From assembly GCA_949128015.1 (NCBI GenBank), contig CASBRC010000216.1, positions 1 to 16,631 of the forward strand: 16,631 nt of DNA. Direction: 5' to 3'. Within the stretch, counting starts at the first letter, position 1. Each line of letters starts with the position of its first letter. The stretch is from Synechococcales cyanobacterium PMM_0003. GTDB taxonomy: Bacteria; Cyanobacteriota; Cyanobacteriia; Pseudanabaenales; Pseudanabaenaceae. Under the pieces are notes generated by a model that worked only from the letters and a program-made list of their open reading frames with translations, ran no database searches and was not told the DNA's origin. The translations under genes were made by a program, and so were the position numbers. Positions 6,782 through 14,218 of the stretch are shown in pieces.

Positions 6782-7828
6782 TTATTTCAAGAATTTCACT
6801 AACGCTTCGGCTTTTGACCATGCAGCACCACTTTTGAGAATGTCTGATGCAAGACTTACACCTTCAGCCCAATTACTTGCAGCGCCACCAATTCTCAACG
6901 CTAATCCGCTATTGAGCGCGACACAATCAGTTTGGGCTTGGCTGCCTTTTCCTTGCAAAACTGTACGCAAGATATCAGCATTTTCTTGCACATTCCCACC
7001 CTTAAGACTCTCTAGTGGAGCAGGATCTAACCCTAACTCTTGAGGTGCAATCTCCTCTTCAGTCACAATCCCATCACACAAAAATGAAATATCAGTAATA
7101 TCTCCTAAACCTGCTTCATCCATTCCTTCACGACTATGTAAAACCACAGCTTGTTGGCGACCAACCAACCGTAAAGCTTCAGCTACAGTATGCGTTAAGT
7201 TTTTATTATAAACTCCTAATACTTGAGCCGTCGGATGGAGAGGATTGACTAATGGCCCAATCAGATTAAATACAGTACGAACGCCTAAATTTCTACGGAT
7301 TGCTCCAACGGCCTTCATCGCAGGATGCCAACTAGGCGCAAATAAGAAGGTAATCCCCACCGCAGGTAAAGCTTCATAAATTTTTTCTGTAGATGTACCG
7401 AGGTGAATCCCGATCGCTTCTAAGACATCCGCCGAACCCGAACGACTAGAAACTGCTCGATTACCATGTTTAGCGACAGGAATCCCTGCCGCCGCCGCCA
7501 CAAAAGCAACAGAAGTAGAAATATTAAAAGTCGAAGTGCCATCGCCTCCAGTTCCACAGGTATCGATTAAAGGTTTAGTGCGATCGACAATGTGACTGAA
7601 TTGTTCGTTAAGCTTTTGACCTTCGCTTTGGGATTGCAGCACGTTTGCCATCGCCGCTAATTCAGAAGCTTCAACTCCTTTAAATTGCAGAGCCATCAAA
7701 ATTGCTCCCGACAATTCTGGTGCGATCGCACCTTCTAACCAACCCTGCATCAACGATGTGGCTTGCTCGCTCGTTAGGGCTTGTCTATCTATAAGTTGCT
7801 TTAGCAGTTGTGACCAATCTTGTTCCAT
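6782..7828 (-). CDS. trpD: Anthranilate phosphoribosyltransferase
   Basis: TrpD transfers the phosphoribosyl group of PRPP to anthranilate, the second step of tryptophan synthesis after chorismate. The product has 348 residues, the normal length for the family. The PRPP-binding motif [17 protein letters not shown] begins at about residue 89. It is followed by [20 protein letters not shown] (about 117 on), [12 protein letters not shown], and [19 protein letters not shown], all characteristic TrpD blocks. No other trp gene is near; the genes downstream on the same strand (VOC, VanY-type, protease) are functionally unrelated, so this is a dispersed trp gene as is usual in cyanobacteria. No attenuator-like leader peptide was seen upstream. 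Identification is firm. Confidence 0.97.
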   Translation of the reverse strand: MEQDWSQLLKQLIDRQALTSEQATSLMQGWLEGAIAPELSGAILMALQFKGVEASELAAMANVLQSQSEGQKLNEQFSHIVDRTKPLIDTCGTGGDGTSTFNISTSVAFVAAAAGIPVAKHGNRAVSSRSGSADVLEAIGIHLGTSTEKIYEALPAVGITFLFAPSWHPAMKAVGAIRRNLGVRTVFNLIGPLVNPLHPTAQVLGVYNKNLTHTVAEALRLVGRQQAVVLHSREGMDEAGLGDITDISFLCDGIVTEEEIAPQELGLDPAPLESLKGGNVQENADILRTVLQGKGSQAQTDCVALNSGLALRIGGAASNWAEGVSLASDILKSGAAWSKAEALVKFLK

Positions 7829-7871
7829 AATCTCTTGTGTATGACACTGTGTATTGCTTAAATAAAACCCA

Positions 7872-7910
7872 AAAAGCTATGGCGCACGCTGCGCGTGCGC
7901 CATAGCTTTT
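7872..7910. repeat. Family I core hairpin upstream of trpD
   Basis: An 18-bp perfect stem (7872-7889 with 7893-7910) closes over the loop TGC. The stem AAAAGCTATGGCGCACGC is the family I core with one substitution (CTATGG instead of CTGTGG) mirrored in the other arm (CCATAG instead of CCACAG). The TAAGTAG ends of the full-length elements are not evident here. It lies upstream of trpD and downstream of the terminator-like hairpin at 7936-7974. Confidence 0.75.
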
Positions 7911-7935
7911 AAAAGAATACAACGCTTTGCGATCG

Positions 7936-7974
7936 CAATAAAAAAGCTCATGCATCGCATGAGCTTTTTTATTG
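7936..7974 (-). terminator. Rho-independent terminator of the polysaccharide fusion gene
   Basis: An 18-bp perfect stem (7936-7953 with 7957-7974) has a 3-base loop, a GC-containing centre (GCTCATGC) and, read on the minus strand, a run of six T in its distal arm. It begins one base beyond the stop codon of the 712-residue gene at 7976. The A-run on the other arm makes it symmetrical, so it could also stop transcription in the opposite direction. Confidence 0.75.
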
Positions 7975-7975
7975 A

Positions 7976-10114
7976 TTAAACTGCTTTATTTTTTCTGTCA
8001 AATAGAACTAAGAACGTTTGGACAATCAATTTAAGATCGTACCAAATACTCCAATTCTTACGATATTCAATATCATAGTTTACTACTTCAGCAAAAGATC
8101 TTACATTAGAGCGTCCATTCACCTGCCACACGCCAGTAATTCCCGGCTTAACATCTAAACGATTCCATTCTGTATAGCGTTCATCATGATATTCAACTTC
8201 TAATTCATAGGAGTTGATTTCATCAAAGGTAGGGGGGCGGGTTCCGACTAGGCTCATATCTCCTACTAAAACATTCCAAAATTGAGGGAATTCGTCAAGG
8301 CTCGTCTTTCTTAAAAACTTACCAGTTCTAGTTACCCGTGGATCCTCAGCATTTTTGAAAAATTTACCACTTACAGTTGTATCATCGCCATCCGCAATAG
8401 CCACATTTGAACTTGCTTTAATCTGATTCTCAACCTTTATTTTGAGCTGTTCAGCATTCTGTACCATCGATCGAAACTTCCAAATTCGGAATGGTTTGCT
8501 CAATAGTCCACAACGTGTTTGACCAAATAAAACATTGCCTTTGCTTTCTAGGGCAATTGCGATCGCGATTGGCACAAATAAAATAACAGTAAAAAACAAG
8601 CCTATTAACGAACCAACTATATCAATTATTCGTTTGATAGGGTTGCGTACTGAAGGATGTACAGGAACACTGGGATCGATATCAATGAAAGGAAAGAAAA
8701 ATTTTAAAATTGGGTAAAAAACTCTGAGGACAGGAATTTTTTTGAGTAACTGCTGTGTCCGAAATAGGAATAAACCAAACATAGTGATATTTCTAACTTT
8801 AGTCCTCTGGATCGAGCTAGAAAGTCTGAAGGTATTGCTGGTTTGCTCAATTAACACTGAATCCCTTAAGGAGGATTGTCTAATCAAAGCACTAACAGCT
8901 TCACTAACACTCCAAAGAACTAATTGAGTCTTATTTAAGGTTGCCATTCTAAGACAATTGGTTAGAGCTCCTAAACCAGCACTATCCATAACTGTAGTGT
9001 GGCTCATATCAATCACAATTTTTTTATAGGATTCATCAATATTACAAATAGATTGGAAATCAATCAGAAATTCTCTGGCGGTAGAGAATACTAATCTTTC
9101 AGGGCTAAATATAAACGCAAGTTCATCAAAGGTGACTATTGAGGCTTGTTTATAATCTCTATTTTGCCTAGTTTTATTACTGCTATCATCACTAACAGGA
9201 ATATAAACAGACTGAGGATACAAATCTGCGATCGCCTTACTTCTCACGACCATGAGATCAAGCACATTTAATTTCATTAATATCCATGCAGGCAAACCTA
9301 TATTTTGAAAACGCGCCTTGGATTCTATATAAACAACTTTACTGCGGCAGAACCATCTAGCAATCAATAGATAGGGAAGAGAAAACCCCGATCCCGTACA
9401 AACAACTAAGTCTGGCTTCTGGCGAGGAACAACTCTAAAAGCCAAGATTATATTACGAATAATATTGACTAAATTATCTTTGACAGGAGCATATCCCCAA
9501 TATCGAGGACTATCTTCTATTTCACGTTCAGTTGTTTCAGTCTTCACTGATATCCATAGGCGATCGCTATAATTTCCCCAAAAGCCTTCTAGACTTTGCA
9601 TATAGCGAAAATACCCACCCGCCGCGCAAACAAGCATCAATTTTTGAGGTTGATATCGATCTTTTAAATATTCACATAATTGCTTCTCAGCGACTTTAGG
9701 AATTACTGACGATGTTTTTTGCAACTTGATAAATTTGACAAGATCTCCTGGAGATCTTGCGATCGCAATGCCTCTGCGTTCAAAGTCATCAGCAACTTCC
9801 ATTTGATGATTGTCAATATATTCTCGAAACCTCTGTAAGCGTGGCACGAGGACATATGGTGTATCTTTATCTTCTAATAGTTGAGCAACATTTTCATCAC
9901 AATGGCTAATGATTAAGCTAGCTCCATCAACAAAATTCAAAAATTCTTGTTCAGATAAATTTCGGTAAGCTTTAGAACCATCAGGAAAATGCGTTGAAAA
10001 CCCATATTGTACTAACACATCTTCATTAATTAGTTGGTAATCGATCAGCAATTCTATCCAATGCATTAGAGCATTAAATTGATATTGTTCCGTCCCAACT
10101 GTGATTAAAAGCAT
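7976..10114 (-). CDS. Four-module polysaccharide enzyme: PssE/Alg13-like - PssD/Alg14-like - STAS - sugar-phosphate transferase
   Basis: The product has 712 residues in one open frame. Residues 1 to about 150 (MLLITVGTEQYQFNALMHWI..., later SLIISHCDENVAQLLE) resemble the Alg13/PssE catalytic half of a two-part glycosyltransferase. Residues 150-310 (LMLVCAAGGYFRYMQSL, VVCTGSGFSLPYLL, YIESKARF) resemble the Alg14/PssD half. Residues 325-430 form a STAS domain with DMSHTTVMDSAGLGAL, whose Ser near 376 matches the phosphorylated Ser of SpoIIAA-type proteins. After a hydrophobic stretch, residues 485-712 are a membrane phosphoglycosyl transferase: KRIIDIVGSLIGLFF anchor, FGQTRCGLLSKPFRIWKFRSM, the SLDEFPQFWNVLVGDMSLVG catalytic block near 605, and KPGITGVWQVNGRS. 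Such transferases load the first sugar phosphate on undecaprenyl phosphate; PssD/PssE-type pairs add the second sugar in streptococcal capsules. The combination suggests exopolysaccharide repeat-unit initiation. The substrates are unknown. Confidence 0.9.
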   Translation of the reverse strand: MLLITVGTEQYQFNALMHWIELLIDYQLINEDVLVQYGFSTHFPDGSKAYRNLSEQEFLNFVDGASLIISHCDENVAQLLEDKDTPYVLVPRLQRFREYIDNHQMEVADDFERRGIAIARSPGDLVKFIKLQKTSSVIPKVAEKQLCEYLKDRYQPQKLMLVCAAGGYFRYMQSLEGFWGNYSDRLWISVKTETTEREIEDSPRYWGYAPVKDNLVNIIRNIILAFRVVPRQKPDLVVCTGSGFSLPYLLIARWFCRSKVVYIESKARFQNIGLPAWILMKLNVLDLMVVRSKAIADLYPQSVYIPVSDDSSNKTRQNRDYKQASIVTFDELAFIFSPERLVFSTAREFLIDFQSICNIDESYKKIVIDMSHTTVMDSAGLGALTNCLRMATLNKTQLVLWSVSEAVSALIRQSSLRDSVLIEQTSNTFRLSSSIQRTKVRNITMFGLFLFRTQQLLKKIPVLRVFYPILKFFFPFIDIDPSVPVHPSVRNPIKRIIDIVGSLIGLFFTVILFVPIAIAIALESKGNVLFGQTRCGLLSKPFRIWKFRSMVQNAEQLKIKVENQIKASSNVAIADGDDTTVSGKFFKNAEDPRVTRTGKFLRKTSLDEFPQFWNVLVGDMSLVGTRPPTFDEINSYELEVEYHDERYTEWNRLDVKPGITGVWQVNGRSNVRSFAEVVNYDIEYRKNWSIWYDLKLIVQTFLVLFDRKNKAV

Positions 10115-10169
10115 ATCTCAAGCCTTGCTACATCAAAACTAAACAATTTTTGGGATTTCTAGTATTCTA

Positions 10170-10275
10170 TAAGTAGGTAGACGTAATAAATGCCCCAAAC
10201 CTAAAAAGCTGCGGCGCTCGCTTAGCGAGCGCCTCAGCTTTTTAGGTTTGGTATTTAATTATGTCCATGTACTTA
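10170..10275. repeat. Family I hairpin element, full-length copy
   Basis: This 106-bp element lies between the divergent polysaccharide fusion gene and the DUF427 gene. It begins TAAGTAGGTAGACGTAAT and ends with the inverse of TAAGTACATGGACATAAT. The centre is a long stem (10195-10222 with 10224-10251) with one mismatch, starting CCAAACCTAAAAAGCTGCGG. End sequence, subterminal sequence, size and central-hairpin design agree with the 107-bp element at 13404-13510, while the stem centre differs (GCGCTCGC rather than GCGCACGC). Apart from this element I recognise no specific promoter in the 268-bp spacer 10115-10382. Confidence 0.78.
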
Positions 10276-10382
10276 CCTAAAGCATTTCTATACTTAGAGC
10301 ATTATAGTAGCGCTAAAGTTGCCTAGCTAAGTCTATTAAACATTACAATAATAAGTAAAGTAATTGTAAAAGTCTCAAATCT

Positions 10383-10667
10383 ATGACAAAAGCTATTTGG
10401 AATGGTGCTGTACTGGCAGAAAGCGATCGCTGCGAAGTGGTAGATGGAAACCAGTATTTCCCAGAGGATTCGCTAAATCCAGAATATTTTAAGCCCAGTA
10501 GTACACATACAACCTGTGGCTGGAAAGGCGTAGCAAGTTATTACAGTATCGAAGTTAATGGCGAAAGCAATAAAGATGCAGCTTGGTATTATCCTGAGCC
10601 GAAGGATGCCGCCAAACAAATCAAGGGTCACGTTGCATTTTGGCGTGGAGTGAAAGTTCAGCCATAA
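10383..10667 (+). CDS. DUF427 domain protein
   Basis: The 94-residue protein is almost entirely one DUF427 domain, a small beta-rich fold of unknown biochemical role that is common in bacteria and cyanobacteria. Family marks are ESDRCEVVDGNQYFP in the first third, the block TTCGWKGVASYYSIEVNG (usually TxCPWKG in relatives), AAWYYPEPKDAA, and the closing GHVAFWRGVKV. The ATG at 10383 gives the expected family length. No signal peptide or membrane segment is present, so it is probably cytoplasmic. It stands alone on the plus strand and ends 36 bases before a strong hairpin. No function is assigned. Confidence 0.9.
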   Translation: MTKAIWNGAVLAESDRCEVVDGNQYFPEDSLNPEYFKPSSTHTTCGWKGVASYYSIEVNGESNKDAAWYYPEPKDAAKQIKGHVAFWRGVKVQP

Positions 10668-10703
10668 ATTAAGACTAACGCCGCAATCTCACATAGGGTA
10701 AGT

Positions 10704-10748
10704 CCAAAAAGCTGTGGCGCACGCTACGCGTGCGCCACAGCTTTTTGG
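10704..10748. terminator. Family I core hairpin between convergent genes, possible bidirectional terminator
   Basis: A 21-bp perfect stem (10704-10724 with 10728-10748) with loop TAC lies between the convergent DUF427 and PilB/GspE-type genes. One arm ends with five T on the plus strand and the other gives five T on the minus strand, so it could terminate both transcripts. The stem is identical to that of the element at 13404-13510; only the loop differs (TAC against TGC), and both are followed by GTTTGGG. It is therefore also a copy of the family I core. Confidence 0.7.
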
Positions 10749-10758
10749 GTTTGGGAGC

Positions 10759-12453
10759 CTACGGCACGAAGTGCCGAACAGCTTTGATATGGGCTTGACG
10801 TGAAATGGGAGAATTTACTCTATATAAAGCACTACGCGGCAATACCCGTAAAACCTCTTCAGTAGTGGTTATGCCAGCATTTAGCTTGTCGATCGCAGCC
10901 AGTCGAAATGAGTCAAAGTCAATCTCATTAAGATAACGATTCATTTGAGTGATCGTCCCTTCATAAATAATTTGCCGAAAAGCATCATCAATATCAATTA
11001 GTTCGACTACAGCTTCGCGCCCGATATAACCAGTAGAGAAGCATTTTTCACAACCCTTCCCTTTACGCCAATGACTAGGATCGATATCTTGGCGATCGAG
11101 TCTAAGAGATTGCAGTTCTGACGAAGTGGGCTGGTAGGGCGAAGAGCAATGAGGACAATTTTTGCGAATTAGGCGCTGAGCGACCACACCTAATAAAGCA
11201 TCACTAATTAATCCTGGATCTGGTCCTAGATCTTTGAGCCGAGGGATTGCACTAGCCGCATCATTTGTATGCATTGTCGATAGTACTAAATGCCCTGTCA
11301 GAGCTGCTCTGACCACAGTTTCCGCAGTTTCAGGATCTCGGACTTCGCCCACCATCACAATATCAGGATCTTGTCGAAGAATTGCCCGTAGCCCTGCGGC
11401 AAAAGTCATGCCTGCGGGTTCGCATACTTGAGTTTGAGTAATGTTCGGTAAAATATATTCGACGGGATCTTCAACAGTGATCACGTTGACATGTTCTTGG
11501 GCGATCGCTTGCAAACTGGTATAAAGCGTACTGGTTTTGCCCGATCCTGTTGGACCAGTCATGATGATCAGTCCTTGAGGTTGTCGCAACCAACCGTCAT
11601 AAATCTTCAGAGTGCGATCGCTAAATCCTAAACATTCCAAATGATTTGAAAAAGGATTATCGCGGGGTAATAATCGAATTACAGCCTTTTCACCACAGAC
11701 ACAAGGTAGTGTACTCACCCGCATATCAAGTTTGAGATGCAGACTTTCATCACTGGTGTATTCTTTGCCGATGCGTCCATCTTGAGGGCGGCGACTATCG
11801 GCAATATCCATGTCTGACATTACCTTTAGCGCCACAATGATTTTGCGGCTAATTTCGAGGGGCAAGGTTTTGATATCGCGCAAAATCCCATCAATGCGAA
11901 AGCGAACTCGCAGCCCTGTCGGCGTTGGCTCTAGGTGAATGTCACTGGCTCGATGCTGCAAAGCGATCGAGATCAAAGCGTTAATTCGGCGAGTTTGATC
12001 GACAGCTTGAGAAAGATACAGTTCAGTAACTTCACCGATATCAACTTGTTCGGTTTCACCTGTAAGCGGGTTGATCGCCTGTGCCGAATGAATCTGATTA
12101 GGATTAGGCATATTTTGGCGGCGAAACCAAGTGCGATAGCTAGTAGTAGAAATCTTGATGACTTTGATTTCGGTCAAAGTGCGATCGCAAATCAGCTTGA
12201 GATGAACATCGCTCACGGTTTGTGGGCTACCGATATAAAAACAATTGCGCCATAGCAATAATGGAATTACTGGCGGCAAAATACTCCGATCTTCAAATTC
12301 ACGAAAAAATCGATGATTTAAGTCTTGGTCTAAATATTCTAGATGAACATTTCCATCAGATTCAACTAAAGATTGCAAAGCTTCTTCACAAGAAGAAATA
12401 TTGCCTTGGCGCAAGCGTTTCCAGATTGATTCCCCATGTAATAATTGGCTCAT
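10759..12453 (-). CDS. PilB/GspE-family secretion or type IV pilus assembly ATPase
   Basis: The product has 564 residues. The N-terminal third is poorly conserved. From about residue 165 comes ASDIHLEPTPTGLRVRFRID, the start of the secretion ATPase core, then the Walker A motif GPTGSGKTS at 300-308, an Asp box (ITVEDPVEY), a Walker B region (DPDIVMVGEVRD) and the His box (TGHLVLSTMHTNDA). A zinc-binding tetracysteine pair follows: CPHC near 433 and CEKC near 468, typical of PilB and GspE and absent from PilT. It is shorter than the main cyanobacterial PilB, and no pilT, pilC or pilin gene is adjacent, so it may be a second paralogue of the PilB2 kind. Hexamers of this family power pilus or pseudopilus extension from the inner membrane. 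The start lies close to the divergent modA gene. Confidence 0.92.
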   Translation of the reverse strand: MSQLLHGESIWKRLRQGNISSCEEALQSLVESDGNVHLEYLDQDLNHRFFREFEDRSILPPVIPLLLWRNCFYIGSPQTVSDVHLKLICDRTLTEIKVIKISTTSYRTWFRRQNMPNPNQIHSAQAINPLTGETEQVDIGEVTELYLSQAVDQTRRINALISIALQHRASDIHLEPTPTGLRVRFRIDGILRDIKTLPLEISRKIIVALKVMSDMDIADSRRPQDGRIGKEYTSDESLHLKLDMRVSTLPCVCGEKAVIRLLPRDNPFSNHLECLGFSDRTLKIYDGWLRQPQGLIIMTGPTGSGKTSTLYTSLQAIAQEHVNVITVEDPVEYILPNITQTQVCEPAGMTFAAGLRAILRQDPDIVMVGEVRDPETAETVVRAALTGHLVLSTMHTNDAASAIPRLKDLGPDPGLISDALLGVVAQRLIRKNCPHCSSPYQPTSSELQSLRLDRQDIDPSHWRKGKGCEKCFSTGYIGREAVVELIDIDDAFRQIIYEGTITQMNRYLNEIDFDSFRLAAIDKLNAGITTTEEVLRVLPRSALYRVNSPISRQAHIKAVRHFVP

Positions 12454-12483
12454 CTTGTAAGCAAACTCGTAAAGCTCTTCTAC

Positions 12484-13407
12484 ATGTTACCCCAAACTTT
12501 ACATCAGCTATTCTCCTTAAAAAACCAATTTTGGTGTTTGCCACAACTACGGCTCTGTAAACCCCAAAATTGTTTTTTCAGGAAGTCTTGGCGATCTGGA
12601 CTGTTGAGCTTTATATTAACAATGCTACTAGTTTCCTGCAATCAAATTACGTCTGTACCGCAGTCAAGCCGAGCAACTATACAACCTCCTGCTCAAACTT
12701 CTGCGATTTTGGTTTCCGCCGCCGCCAGTCTTCAGAAAGCTCTACAAGAAATTACACCACTTTATACTCAAGCTTATACCCAAGCAAACCCCAAACAGAC
12801 TGTCAACTATAACTTTGCTGCCTCTGGCGCATTGCAACAGCAAATCGAACAGGGCGCACCTATTGATGTATTTATTTCGGCGGCTGATAAGCAAATGAAA
12901 GCTTTACAAGAGAAAGATCTACTAGTTTCAGAAACTCAGAAGAACTTGTTGACCAATCAGTTAGTGTTGATCACCCTTAAGCAATCTTCTATATCTTTAA
13001 CTGACTTTTCTCAACTTGTAAAAACGGAAGTTCAGAGAATCTCGATTGGAGAACCTCGAACTGTTCCCGCAGGACAATATGCAACTGAGGTCTTAAAAAA
13101 TCTGGGAATCTTGGAAGCGGTAAAATCTAAATTTGTGTTGGGTAATAATGTGAAGTCAGTACTAACGGCTGTGGAAACAGGTGATGTAGAAGCAGGTATT
13201 GTCTATCTTACTGATGCTAAAAGCTCAGATAAAGTTGCGATCGCAGCAATAGCTGATCCCAAGCTACATTCTTCAATTCGCTATCCGATCGCCGTTTTGA
13301 AATCAAGCAAAGAACCAAATGCTGCTAAGCAATACGTGGAATTTTTGCAAGGTAACGAGGCTAAAGCTATATTTGTAAAATATGGCTTTGGGATTCCTGC
13401 CCCTTAA
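12484..13407 (+). CDS. modA: Molybdate ABC transporter, substrate-binding lipoprotein ModA (start uncertain)
   Basis: ModA captures molybdate or tungstate outside the inner membrane for the ModB channel. The mature part shows ILVSAAASLQKALQEI, FAASGALQQQIEQGAPIDVF, NQLVLI, VPAGQYATEVL and NVKSVLTAVETGDVEAGIVY, the expected ModA blocks. A lipoprotein signal is visible: basic FRKSWRSG, hydrophobic LLSFILTM, and lipobox LVSC, so the protein is probably lipid-anchored. The start is unclear. ATG codons at 12484 and 12445 both give an unusually long stretch before the signal; the one at 12445 overlaps the divergent ATPase gene. A TTG at 12538 is a shorter option. This leader overlaps a degenerate palindromic element (12519-12579). 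The stop codon lies in another element at 13404-13510, and modB follows. Confidence 0.9.
   Translation: MLPQTLHQLFSLKNQFWCLPQLRLCKPQNCFFRKSWRSGLLSFILTMLLVSCNQITSVPQSSRATIQPPAQTSAILVSAAASLQKALQEITPLYTQAYTQANPKQTVNYNFAASGALQQQIEQGAPIDVFISAADKQMKALQEKDLLVSETQKNLLTNQLVLITLKQSSISLTDFSQLVKTEVQRISIGEPRTVPAGQYATEVLKNLGILEAVKSKFVLGNNVKSVLTAVETGDVEAGIVYLTDAKSSDKVAIAAIADPKLHSSIRYPIAVLKSSKEPNAAKQYVEFLQGNEAKAIFVKYGFGIPAP
12519..12579. repeat. Degenerate family III palindrome in the modA leader
   Basis: The left arm starts AAAAAACCAATTTTGG and continues GTGTTTGCC, and the right arm reads GTAAACCCCAAAATTG followed by TTTTTTCA, forming an imperfect inverted repeat of about 24 bases per arm. The same arms occur nearly perfectly in the double hairpin at 16020-16111, including the central TAC/GTA triplet, so this appears to be a decayed copy. 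It lies within the open frame leading into the ModA signal peptide. Confidence 0.6.
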
Positions 13408-13510
13408 GTAGGTGGTCATAATTAAATCAAAACCCAAAAAGCTGTGGCGCACGCTGCGCGTGCGCCACAGCTTTTTGGGTTTGGGTAATTGATTACGTCC
13501 AACTACTTAA
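13404..13510. repeat. Family I hairpin element between modA and modB
   Basis: This 107-bp element has perfect 8-bp ends TTAAGTAG (13404-13411) and CTACTTAA (13503-13510), imperfectly paired subterminal sequence (TGG, TAAT) and a central 25-bp perfect stem (13430-13454 with 13458-13482) with loop TGC. It fills almost the whole modA-modB spacer, and its left end contains the modA stop codon. Read on the plus strand, the stem ends in TTTTTGGGTTTGGG rather than a clean U-tract, so it may attenuate modB or only stabilise the upstream message. Confidence 0.82.
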
Positions 13511-13520
13511 ACTAAGTTAA

Positions 13521-14174
13521 ATGTTGATTCCTGATCTATCGCCATTATGGATTTCTCTAAAAGTGTCATTGCTAGCGACAGCGATCAACTTTGGCTTAGG
13601 CACAATTGTTGCCTATAGAATGTATCTTTATCGCGGCAAATTCCGCTCCCTCATCGAAGGGATTCTCATTTCGCCGTTAATTTTACCGCCCACTGTGGTT
13701 GGTTTTGTGCTGTTGATTTTGCTGGGCAAAAATGGGATTTTAGGACAGATTCTTGCTCAATGGCATCTTCGATTAGTATTTACATGGTACGCCGCAGTCA
13801 TAGCGGCGATCGTTGTGTCATTTCCATTGATGTACCGCGCGGCTTTGGGAGCCTTTGAGCAAATTGATTCTTTGCTATTAGATGCATCTAGACTAGATGG
13901 AGCATCAGAATTAGATGTGTTTTGGTATATCGCTATTCCCTTAGCGATGCGCGGAATTATCGCGGGAACAGTGCTTACCTTTGCGCGGGCGCTAGGAGAA
14001 TTTGGCGCAACATTAATGATTGCTGGAAATATTCCGATGCAGACCCAAACTATGCCAATGGCAATTTATTTTGCCGTAGAAGCTGGGGACATTCAAGAAG
14101 GATGGTTCTGGACGATCGCTATTGTAATTATTTCTTTGATGGGAATTATTGCAGTCAATTTTCGTTCAAAATAA
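13521..14174 (+). CDS. modB: Molybdate ABC transporter permease ModB
   Basis: The 217-residue membrane protein has about five predicted membrane segments and belongs to the ModB/CysT permease family. The cytoplasmic coupling loop that docks to the ATPase is present: DASRLDGASELDVFWYIAIP, followed by LAMRGIIAG, matches the EAA motif. PLILPPTVVGFVLL and FARALGEFGATLMIAGN are further ModB-like blocks. The length is that of ModB alone, so it is not the ModB-ModC fusion found in some cyanobacteria. No ATPase gene follows; the next features are a hairpin and a convergent gene. The ATPase must come from elsewhere in the genome. The gene follows modA after 113 bases, almost all of which is a family I element. 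It starts with ATG just past that element. Confidence 0.94.
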   Translation: MLIPDLSPLWISLKVSLLATAINFGLGTIVAYRMYLYRGKFRSLIEGILISPLILPPTVVGFVLLILLGKNGILGQILAQWHLRLVFTWYAAVIAAIVVSFPLMYRAALGAFEQIDSLLLDASRLDGASELDVFWYIAIPLAMRGIIAGTVLTFARALGEFGATLMIAGNIPMQTQTMPMAIYFAVEAGDIQEGWFWTIAIVIISLMGIIAVNFRSK

Positions 14175-14218
14175 GACCAAGAGAGAGATGTGCCAAGGCA
14201 CGTCTCTCTCTTGGGTCT
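14174..14218. terminator. Bidirectional terminator-like hairpin between modB and the PCP_red gene
   Basis: A stem of about 21 pairs with a two-base loop pairs AGACC-AAGAGAGAGATGTGCC (14174 on) with the inverse sequence ending GGGTCT at 14218, with one bulge and one T-G wobble. On the plus strand it is followed by ATTTTAG. It separates two convergent genes, and its two base ends lie in the stop codons of modB (TAA, 14172-14174) and of the minus-strand gene (TAG, 14217-14219). Confidence 0.7.

Noticed and set aside
10762..10782. Small inverted repeat CGGCAC/GTGCCG next to the PilB-type stop codon
   Set aside because: It is only six pairs, lies in the last codons of the gene, and is not followed by a U-tract; the larger hairpin at 10704-10748 is the better terminator candidate.
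11234..11431. Plus-strand open frame inside the PilB/GspE-type gene
   Set aside because: It is antisense to the conserved ATPase core (Walker B and His box region) and has no recognisable protein features. Similar antisense frames inside menD, trpD and the fusion gene were dismissed for the same reason.
6150..13510. CRISPR array or tandem repeat
   Set aside because: The repeated palindromes are separated by whole genes at irregular spacing and have no uniform spacers or cas genes.
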